Origin: Coprobacter tertius
GTDB taxonomy: Bacteria > Bacteroidota > Bacteroidia > Bacteroidales > Coprobacteraceae
Reading direction: 5' to 3'
Length of the DNA stretch: 64,000 nt
Assembly: GCF_024330105.1 (NCBI RefSeq)
Contig: NZ_JANDHW010000006.1
Coordinates: 124,001-188,000 of the forward strand
Shown here: positions 55,516-64,000 of the stretch, piece after piece
Layout: each line of letters starts with the position of its first letter
Numbering within the stretch: the stretch's first letter is position 1
The notes under the pieces: generated by a model
Seen by the model: only the letters and a program-made list of their open reading frames with translations
The model's database searches: none
What the model was told of the DNA's origin: nothing
Made by a program: the position numbers and the translations under genes

Positions 55516-56153
55516 AAATACCGATGCTACAATTCATTACCCATGCCAATTCTAAATACAACTATTTAGATTCTGCCGAGGAAGCTCTGAAAGGGGGTTG
55601 CAAGTGGATTCAATTGCGTATGAAAGATAAAAATGAAGAAGAAATATTTACAGTTGCTTTAAAATTGAAAGAAAGATGTCGTCATTTTCAAGCCACTTTT
55701 ATAATCGACGATCAAGTACACATTGCCAAAGAAATAAAAGCAGACGGTGTACATCTCGGGAAATTAGATATGCCTCCTCAAGAAGCAAGAAAAATACTTG
55801 GGAATGGATTCATAATAGGTGGAACAGCTAATTCTTTCGATGACATCCTCTACCTGAAAGAACAAAAAGCAGATTATATCGGATTAGGGCCATTTCGATT
55901 TACCGAAACAAAAAAAAATCTGAGTCCCATACTCGGAATCGAAGGATACCATCGAATTTGCACTTTACGAAAAGAATGCGGTATAAACATACCTATTGTT
56001 GCAATCGGAGGTATCACAGATAAAGATATAGCACCTCTAATGGCTACCGGAATAGAAGGTATCGCATTATCGGGTACTATACTCAATGCAAAAAATCCGG
56101 TATCTGAAACTGAAAAAATCATACATCTTATAAACCGCAATTATCATGATTAA
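55512..56153 (+). CDS. thiE: Thiamin-phosphate synthase (ThiE)
   Basis: A 213 aa TIM-barrel enzyme that joins HMP-PP and thiazole phosphate to thiamin phosphate. Motifs: WIQLRMKDK, FIIDDQVHIA, GVHLGKLDMP, IIGGTANSF, YIGLGPFRFTETKKN and VAIGGITDKDI, all as in active ThiE. It overlaps the TenI-like gene by 4 bases and thiS by 8 bases. Confidence 0.94.
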   Translation: MKIPMLQFITHANSKYNYLDSAEEALKGGCKWIQLRMKDKNEEEIFTVALKLKERCRHFQATFIIDDQVHIAKEIKADGVHLGKLDMPPQEARKILGNGFIIGGTANSFDDILYLKEQKADYIGLGPFRFTETKKNLSPILGIEGYHRICTLRKECGINIPIVAIGGITDKDIAPLMATGIEGIALSGTILNAKNPVSETEKIIHLINRNYHD

Positions 56154-56349
56154 AATAACATTGAATAATAAAGAAATCCTTGTTGATAAAAACCTCTCTT
56201 TACTGAAATTACTGCAACAGCAAAATTTTCCACAATCGGGTATTGCCGTTGCCGTAAATAATAAAGTAATCGGTAAACAGAACTGGGAACAACTAATTCT
56301 GAAAGAAAATGATAAATTAACCGTCATAAGAGCAACCTGTGGAGGCTAA
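56146..56349 (+). CDS. thiS: Sulfur carrier protein ThiS
   Basis: A 67 aa ubiquitin-like protein ending in CGG, the Gly-Gly that ThiF adenylates and that carries sulfur to ThiG. The GIAVAVNNKVIGKQNWEQ core is standard. It overlaps thiE by 8 bases. It is the functional copy compared with the Gly-Gly-less protein at 54631. Confidence 0.94.
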   Translation: MIKITLNNKEILVDKNLSLLKLLQQQNFPQSGIAVAVNNKVIGKQNWEQLILKENDKLTVIRATCGG

Positions 56350-56397
56350 ATAAAATAAACCGAACATAAAAATAAAAACGATATAAAAGAAAAGAAA

Positions 56398-58885
<2,488 letters not shown>

Positions 58886-58894
58886 AACCGTAAA

Positions 58895-59464
58895 ATGGAA
58901 AGAATAACAGATTTCCATCACTGTCTATCAGGATCTATATCTCGAAATTTCGTTGATAAGATTGTTCGGTCTGTACTCAATCATCCGGACGATTTTAAAA
59001 TGTTATATTCCCTGATTACAACCAGTGAAACAAAAATATCTTGGAGAGCCGCATGGGCATGTGAAAAATTATGCAAAGAACGGCCCGAATGGTTCATTCC
59101 ATTATACAATGAGCTATCGGAATCGGCACAAAGCTGCCAACATGAGGGAACTAAACGATTACTTCTTTCCATCATTTACCATTTGCCGATCCCCGAAAAG
59201 CTACCGATATGCCTTCTTGATTTCTGTATCGAAAAAATGCTCGATCCAGAAGAAAGTATCGCCGTGCAATCTCTTTGCATTAAAATCGCATTCGAGATCG
59301 CCTGTCAGCAGCCCGATTTATTGTACGAGTTAAAACTATATCTGGAAAATACCAATACAGAGTATTATTCAACTGCCGTAAAAAGTACGGTAAGAATTAT
59401 ATTAAAAAAGATTTCACAAATGAAATCAGAAAAAAAAGACCGAATATGTTCTCAGAAGAATTAG
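58895..59464 (+). CDS. HEAT-like alpha-helical protein inside the thiamin operon
   Basis: A 189 aa all-helical protein without a signal peptide or metal motif. The segments KISWRAAWACEKLCKERPEWFIPLY, GTKRLLLSIIYHLP and SIAVQSLCIKIAFEIACQQPDLLYEL look like HEAT/ARM repeats, which bind proteins or nucleic acids. It stands between thiC and thiH and overlaps thiH by 19 bases, so it is translated with the pathway. No thiamin enzyme I know has this fold. A scaffold or assembly role for the radical enzymes ThiC and ThiH is possible but not shown. Confidence 0.7.
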   Translation: MERITDFHHCLSGSISRNFVDKIVRSVLNHPDDFKMLYSLITTSETKISWRAAWACEKLCKERPEWFIPLYNELSESAQSCQHEGTKRLLLSIIYHLPIPEKLPICLLDFCIEKMLDPEESIAVQSLCIKIAFEIACQQPDLLYELKLYLENTNTEYYSTAVKSTVRIILKKISQMKSEKKDRICSQKN

Positions 59465-60597
59465 AAAAAATATCGTGGGAAGAAACAACTCGCGATATTT
59501 ACGCAAAAACAGCCTCTGACGTCGAATTCGCGTTGAGCAAACAACGGTTACTCGATATCGAAGATTTTAAGGCTCTTATTTCTCCCGCTGCCATTCCTTA
59601 TCTGGAAACGATGGCACAATTAAGTCGAAAATATACACTCGAGCGCTTCGGGAAAACTATTTCGATGTTCGTACCCTTATACATTACCAATTCGTGTACC
59701 AACTTTTGCATTTATTGCGGATTTAACCATAACAATCCGATGCAACGGGTTATCCTTAATGAAGAAGAGATTGTAAATGAATACAAGGCCATTAAAAAAC
59801 TGGCTCCATTCGAAAATCTGCTGATTGTAACCGGAGAGAACCCAGCTAAAGCCGGTGTCCCCTATATAAAACGAGCTCTCGAACTTGCAAAACCCTATTT
59901 TTCTAATCTCCAAATCGAAGTCATGCCGTTAAAAGCTGAAGAGTACGAAGAACTTACCCACTCGGGACTCAACGGAGTTATCTGCTTTCAGGAGACCTAT
60001 AATAAATCTAATTATAATATCTATCATCCTAAAGGGATGAAATCGAAATTCGAATGGAGAGTAAACGGGTTCGACCGGATGGGACAAGCCGGTGTTCACA
60101 AAATAGGCATGGGAGTGCTTATAGGCCTCGAAGACTGGCGTACCGATATCACAATGATGGCATATCATCTGAGATATCTTCAAAAACATTACTGGAAAAC
60201 AAAATACAGCGTAAATTTCCCACGTATGCGCCCCAGTGAAGGACACTTTAAACCGAATGTCATCATGAGCGACAAAGAACTCGCTCAAGTTACTTTCGCA
60301 ATGCGGATCTTCGATCATGATGTAGATATTTCATACTCTACTCGCGAAAATGCTGAATTCAGAAATCATATGGCAACGCTGGGAGTCACTACTATGAGCG
60401 CCGAAAGTAAAACAGAACCCGGAGGATATTTTACTTATCCACAAGCACTCGAACAATTCCATGTCAGTGACGAACGTACTGCAGTACAAGTTGAGAAAGA
60501 TCTGAAAGCATTGGGAAGAGAACCGGTCTGGAAAGATTGGGATGAAGTTTTCGATCTCAGTACAATAAAAAATCGATATGGAAAACAAGCGATATGA
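59446..60597 (+). CDS. thiH: 2-iminoacetate synthase (ThiH)
   Basis: A 383 aa radical-SAM enzyme that cleaves tyrosine to give dehydroglycine for the thiazole ring in anaerobes. The cluster motif is CTNFCIYCGF (CX3CX2C). Typical segments are YITNSCTNFC, LIVTGENPAKAGVPYI and the C-terminal STRENAEFRNHMATLGVTTMSAESKTEPGGY. It overlaps both neighbours (19 bases with the HEAT-like gene and 20 bases with thiF). Confidence 0.95.
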   Translation: MFSEELEKISWEETTRDIYAKTASDVEFALSKQRLLDIEDFKALISPAAIPYLETMAQLSRKYTLERFGKTISMFVPLYITNSCTNFCIYCGFNHNNPMQRVILNEEEIVNEYKAIKKLAPFENLLIVTGENPAKAGVPYIKRALELAKPYFSNLQIEVMPLKAEEYEELTHSGLNGVICFQETYNKSNYNIYHPKGMKSKFEWRVNGFDRMGQAGVHKIGMGVLIGLEDWRTDITMMAYHLRYLQKHYWKTKYSVNFPRMRPSEGHFKPNVIMSDKELAQVTFAMRIFDHDVDISYSTRENAEFRNHMATLGVTTMSAESKTEPGGYFTYPQALEQFHVSDERTAVQVEKDLKALGREPVWKDWDEVFDLSTIKNRYGKQAI

Positions 60598-61276
60598 ACG
60601 CCATCTCCTACTGAAGGAAATCGGTGAAGAAGGACAGCGGAAGTTGCAAGAGGCTTCCGTATTATTAGTAGGTGTCGGAGGATTAGGCTCCCCTATCGCT
60701 TTATATTTAACAGCTGCCGGTATAGGACGTATCGGACTAATTGATGGCGATGTCGTATCAGAAAGTAATTTGCAACGACAAGTTTTGTACACTGAAAAAG
60801 AAATCGGTCTGCTCAAAGTCAGATGTGCTAAACAGCGCTTACAAGCTTTGTCGTCCGGAACAGAAATAGAAATTTATCCCGATTTCCTTGCCCCCGAAAA
60901 CGCAGAAAATATAATTAAACAATATGATATTATCGTCGATGGATGTGATAATTATACGACACGTTATCTCATTAACGATACCTGCATAAAGACCGGAAAA
61001 CCTTATGTATATGGTACCATCGGTGAATTTCAAGGGCAAGTTTCGGTATTTAACTACCAAAATGGAATGACTTACCGTGACCTATACCCAGACGAAGTCG
61101 AACTAAAATCTATTCCTAAGGCCACAGCCGGAGTACTGGGAGTCGTTCCGGGTATTATTGGTTGTACCGAAGCAGCCGAAGTAATTAAACTCATTACCGG
61201 TTGCGGAGAAGTACTACGTAATCGTTTGTTTACAATCGATGTTCTCTCGATGCAAACACAAATATTACAACTCTAA
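60578..61276 (+). CDS. thiF: ThiF-type adenylyltransferase without zinc and sulfur-relay cysteines
   Basis: A 232 aa E1-like enzyme that adenylates the Gly-Gly end of ThiS. The ATP-binding loop is LVGVGGLGSPIALYLTAAG, followed by LIDGDVVSESNLQRQ, with VDGCDNYTTRYLIND and TAGVLGVVPGIIGC further on. In E. coli ThiF a CxxC, a Cys before TAGV and a C-terminal CxxC are found; here these sites read GMTYRDLY, PKATAGV and MQTQILQL, so all those cysteines are absent. The sulfur step may then use another route. The gene ends the operon. Confidence 0.88.
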   Translation: MENKRYERHLLLKEIGEEGQRKLQEASVLLVGVGGLGSPIALYLTAAGIGRIGLIDGDVVSESNLQRQVLYTEKEIGLLKVRCAKQRLQALSSGTEIEIYPDFLAPENAENIIKQYDIIVDGCDNYTTRYLINDTCIKTGKPYVYGTIGEFQGQVSVFNYQNGMTYRDLYPDEVELKSIPKATAGVLGVVPGIIGCTEAAEVIKLITGCGEVLRNRLFTIDVLSMQTQILQL

Positions 61277-61288
61277 AAATATGGGTAC

Positions 61289-61322
61289 ATCCTCCTGTTT
61301 CGTTTGGAACAGGAGGATTTTA
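61289..61322 (+). terminator. Terminator of the thiamin operon
   Basis: ATCCTCCTGTT (61289-61299) pairs with AACAGGAGGAT (61308-61318), an 11-bp stem, then TTTATTTTTAT. Confidence 0.88.
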
Positions 61323-61379
61323 TTTTTATCTTCGTGCAGGATATTAATGATAATTTATCGTCTTGTATAAATATTCCTT

Positions 61380-63545
61380 ATGAAATTAAGAAAACTACTT
61401 GCCGGAGCATTAGCTCTCGTTACTATTACACCTGCCTATTGCGACGAAGGAATGTGGCTTTTACCCCTGCTGAACCAGCAAAACATTTCCCAAATGAAAG
61501 GCCTTGGTCTCGAACTTTGCGCAGAGGACATTTACCATCCCGATTCAGTATCCTTAAAAGACGCTGTTGTAATATTTGGCGGTGGTTGTACAGGAGAAGT
61601 AATTTCGCCAGAAGGTTTGGTACTGACCAACCATCATTGCGGTTATAGTTATATACAACAACATAGCACCGTAGAAAACGATTTACTTACCAACGGATTT
61701 TGGGCAAAAAACAAAAAAGAAGAGTTGCCGAATCCCGGGCTTACGGTAAAATTTATCGATAAAATAGAGGATGTAACCGATTATGTCAATGACGAACTTC
61801 GTAAAGATACGTCGAATTACATTCTCAAATATCTTTCTTCTTCTTTTTTGAATCGGCTTGCACAAAAACGAGTCGGAGAAGAATACCTCAAATCACATCC
61901 TGGAATACTGGTAGAAATCAAGCCTTTTTATGGTGGTAATAAATATTATATGTTTACCCAAAAAGTATATTCGGATATACGAATGGTGGGTGCTCCCCCC
62001 TCATCGATAGGGAAATACGGCGCCGACACAGATAACTGGATGTGGCCCAGACATACGGGAGATTTTTCTCTTTTCCGCATTTATGCCGATTCTGATGGAA
62101 ATCCGGCTCCCTACTCAGAAAATAATGTACCCCTGCGACCTAAAAAATATTTTAGCTTATCAACCGGAGGCATAAAAGAAAATGATTTTGTAATGCTTAT
62201 GGGATTCCCCGGACGTACAAATCATTTTTATACTCCGTCAGAAGTTAAAGAAAGAAGAGATATCGAAAACAGCATCCGGGTCGAAGTCAGAGATTGCAGA
62301 CAAAAGGTTTTACTGGATGAAATGTTGGCAAGCGATAAAGTACGCATACAATATTCGAGTAAATATGCCAGTTCTACCAACAGTTATAAAAGTTCGAAAG
62401 GTATGAACAAAATGATCGACCATCAACAACTTATCCCGCTAAAAGAAAAACAACAGGCCGATCTATTCGAATGGGCAAAAAATAATAATCATCCCGAATA
62501 TATTGCCGCTGCAATTACAATCGATAGTGTAGTCGAAGCTCGATCCGAACTGAAAAAAAGACTTCAATATCTCGATGAGGCACTTATACTCGGAATAGAA
62601 ATTACCAGACCGCTCGCCAATCGACAAAGTATTATTGAAGCTAAAAATGCCGGATCAAAAAAACTTACCGATAACGGAATCGCTAAAGCCCAGCTAATGT
62701 GGGATAAATATCAAAACAAAGATTACGACCCCGAAGTCGATAAAAAAGCGGCTAAAGCTCTGCTAAAATTATATGCTTCGAAAATAGCACCGGAAGACAG
62801 GCCGTCTTTCTTCAATATTATCCACAAAAAATATAAAGACGATATAGACCGATATATAGACAATCTATTCACACAATCGATATTTACCGACAAAAAACGT
62901 TTTGATCGTTTCATTAAAAATCCGTTGATAAAAACTTTCGAAAACGACGGGATGGTGCAATTTGCCAATTCGATATATATAGAACGTGCACGCCTGTTGA
63001 AAGAACTAGATAAATTCGACAACCAAATAGAACCGGCCCATCGTACTTATATTAAAGGATTGATGGAAATAAACGGTGATAAACCGATTTATCCCGACGC
63101 GAATTTTACGATACGGTTGACTTATGGTCAGGTGATGCCCCTCTCTCCATCGGATGCGATCGACTACCGATATTATACGACTACCGAAGGAGTTATCGAA
63201 AAAGAGGACTCCACAAACTGGGAATATATACTGGCTCCTAAACTAAAAGCATTACATAGAGCACACGATTTCGGAAAATACGCTCGTAGAGACGGGAAAA
63301 TGCCGGTAAATTTTATTGCCAATACCCATACTACAGGAGGTAATTCGGGCAGTCCCGTCATGAATTCGAAAGGAGAGCTGGTGGGCATAGGATTCGATCG
63401 TAACTGGGAAGGCATCAGCGGAGATATACAATATCAGAAAAAATACCAACGTACCATCTGTGTCGATATCCGTTATATACTCTTTATCATCGACAAATAT
63501 GCTAATGCCTCTTATCTGCTGGAAGAACTCGATATAAAGAATTAA
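61380..63545 (+). CDS. S46 dipeptidyl-peptidase, DPP11 type (Asp/Glu-specific)
   Basis: A 721 aa exported serine peptidase of family S46. The signal peptide ends near residue 21 (TPAYC, then DEGMW). Catalytic parts: His in TNHHCGY (85-86), Asp in the WPRHTGDFSLFRI segment, and Ser656 in TGGNSGSP. The residue that sets specificity is Arg674 in GFDRNWEG, matching Arg673 of Porphyromonas gingivalis DPP11 (offset of one, as is the catalytic Ser655/656), so it should release Xaa-Asp/Glu dipeptides; DPP7 has Gly there. It stands alone and supplies dipeptides in the periplasm. Confidence 0.92.
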   Translation: MKLRKLLAGALALVTITPAYCDEGMWLLPLLNQQNISQMKGLGLELCAEDIYHPDSVSLKDAVVIFGGGCTGEVISPEGLVLTNHHCGYSYIQQHSTVENDLLTNGFWAKNKKEELPNPGLTVKFIDKIEDVTDYVNDELRKDTSNYILKYLSSSFLNRLAQKRVGEEYLKSHPGILVEIKPFYGGNKYYMFTQKVYSDIRMVGAPPSSIGKYGADTDNWMWPRHTGDFSLFRIYADSDGNPAPYSENNVPLRPKKYFSLSTGGIKENDFVMLMGFPGRTNHFYTPSEVKERRDIENSIRVEVRDCRQKVLLDEMLASDKVRIQYSSKYASSTNSYKSSKGMNKMIDHQQLIPLKEKQQADLFEWAKNNNHPEYIAAAITIDSVVEARSELKKRLQYLDEALILGIEITRPLANRQSIIEAKNAGSKKLTDNGIAKAQLMWDKYQNKDYDPEVDKKAAKALLKLYASKIAPEDRPSFFNIIHKKYKDDIDRYIDNLFTQSIFTDKKRFDRFIKNPLIKTFENDGMVQFANSIYIERARLLKELDKFDNQIEPAHRTYIKGLMEINGDKPIYPDANFTIRLTYGQVMPLSPSDAIDYRYYTTTEGVIEKEDSTNWEYILAPKLKALHRAHDFGKYARRDGKMPVNFIANTHTTGGNSGSPVMNSKGELVGIGFDRNWEGISGDIQYQKKYQRTICVDIRYILFIIDKYANASYLLEELDIKN

Positions 63546-63575
63546 TTAAATCAACACGCCATTTATTCTATAATA

Positions 63576-63616
63576 CAATACCCCTTAAAGCATATGATCT
63601 GCTTTAAGGGGTATTG
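63576..63616 (+). terminator. Terminator after the S46 peptidase gene
   Basis: CAATACCCCTTAAAGC (63576-63591) pairs perfectly with GCTTTAAGGGGTATTG (63601-63616), 16-bp stem, 9-base loop. The roughly 245 bases to the next gene hold nothing else I can call. Confidence 0.8.
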
Positions 63617-63861
63617 CATTAAAATATTATATTCATTTGTATTACATAAGTACGAAGCACCAGAGCAGTCAGGAATTTTCTATACGACAAGTTCCTAGTC
63701 CCTCGCTTCATATTTGATCATATTTAATATATGACGTCAAAGTATGAGGATAAAAGCCAACAAAACAATCTCTATTTTTTGGAATAAATATTCTATTATT
63801 AATATTATAAATCGGATGATTAAAAAATATATTATATTTACCTCCAAAATATTCAGTTTAT

Positions 63862-64000
63862 ATGGAAGAGAACCTACCGAAGTTCGACATTCCCGAAAAT
63901 TTTATAGTTGGAGACGATATTTCTGGCGATATCCTGAATCTTTATGGAAAGTTTCCCTGTAAAATCAAATCGGGCATATTTGTCCTATGTATGCAGGGAA
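63862..64000 (+). CDS. N-terminal fragment of an AraC-like regulator (partial)
   Basis: A frame opens at the ATG at 63862 and runs to the window end (46 codons): MEENLPKFDIPENFIVGDDI, then SGDILNLYGKFPCKIKSGIF, then VLCMQG. The segment FPCKIKSGIFVLCMQG is like the start of the cupin-like domain in many Bacteroidota AraC-family regulators. The DNA-binding part is beyond the window. A short overlapping frame at 63744-63962 is considered a shadow. Confidence 0.55.
   Translation, partial: MEENLPKFDIPENFIVGDDISGDILNLYGKFPCKIKSGIFVLCMQG

Noticed and set aside
63744-63962. 72-codon frame near the right end
   Set aside because: The other frame from 63862 gives an AraC-like pattern; this one is basic and random-looking.

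Overview
This 64 kb window looks like chromosome from a Bacteroidales bacterium, most likely a gut anaerobe near Barnesiellaceae/Porphyromonadaceae (family-level placement is a guess). The evidence is a set of typical Bacteroidota traits: many TAnnTTTG -7 promoter boxes, proteins with type IX secretion (T9SS) C-terminal sorting domains, a Ser-type sulfatase, an S46 dipeptidyl-peptidase, a NigD-like lipoprotein, carboxynorspermidine decarboxylase, an archaeal-type ProS, a ribosomal protein S16 with a long Ala/Glu tail, and an RNF complex. I see no phage, insertion sequence, CRISPR array, tRNA or rRNA.

Layout. 1-3.1 kb: end of rnfC, then rnfD-G-E-A (ion-pumping ferredoxin:NAD+ oxidoreductase). 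3.2-8.2 kb (minus): an operon of two large secreted proteins with T9SS-like tails and a secreted sulfatase. 8.7-11.8 kb: an accessory patch with an exported ankyrin protein, a small membrane protein and an exported MORN-type protein, closed by an imperfect palindromic repeat. 11.9-18 kb: nspC, a UvrD/PcrA helicase, Fe/Mn superoxide dismutase and a TrpB2-type tryptophan synthase beta chain. 18.4-23.1 kb: acyltransferase, sigma-54 activator, lptE, TPR-like protein, secG and a bifunctional nuclease. 23.2-31.5 kb: two nucleoside transporters, rsmE, kdsA, an Mpv17-like membrane protein, MFS, a HAD phosphatase and a MATE pump. 31.7-41.8 kb: rpsP, two T9SS cargo proteins, proS, an OmpA-like lipoprotein, an acidic protein, clpB and an exported protein. 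42-46.2 kb: tgt, lptG, a Spy-like protein and rarA. 46.5-50 kb: serC-serA-DUF1015. 50.1-52.7 kb: ECF sigma factor, a predicted dual-membrane-spanning anti-sigma factor and a NigD-like lipoprotein. 52.8-53.3 kb: mscL. 53.6-61.3 kb: a TPP riboswitch and a ten-gene thiamin operon. 61.4 kb to end: a DPP11-type peptidase and the start of an AraC-like regulator.

The most interesting unit is the sigma/anti-sigma/NigD locus at 50.1-52.7 kb. The middle protein joins a cytoplasmic anti-sigma-like head, one inner-membrane helix, a roughly 200-residue low-complexity periplasmic tether and a C-terminal outer-membrane beta-barrel, so one polypeptide could carry a signal from the cell surface to RNA polymerase. 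The thiamin operon also has several oddities: a second ThiS-like protein without the C-terminal Gly-Gly, a ThiF without its usual cysteines, a HEAT-like protein between thiC and thiH, and a riboswitch whose 5' strand can pair with a segment just before thiD. Tgt likewise lacks its three zinc-binding cysteines.
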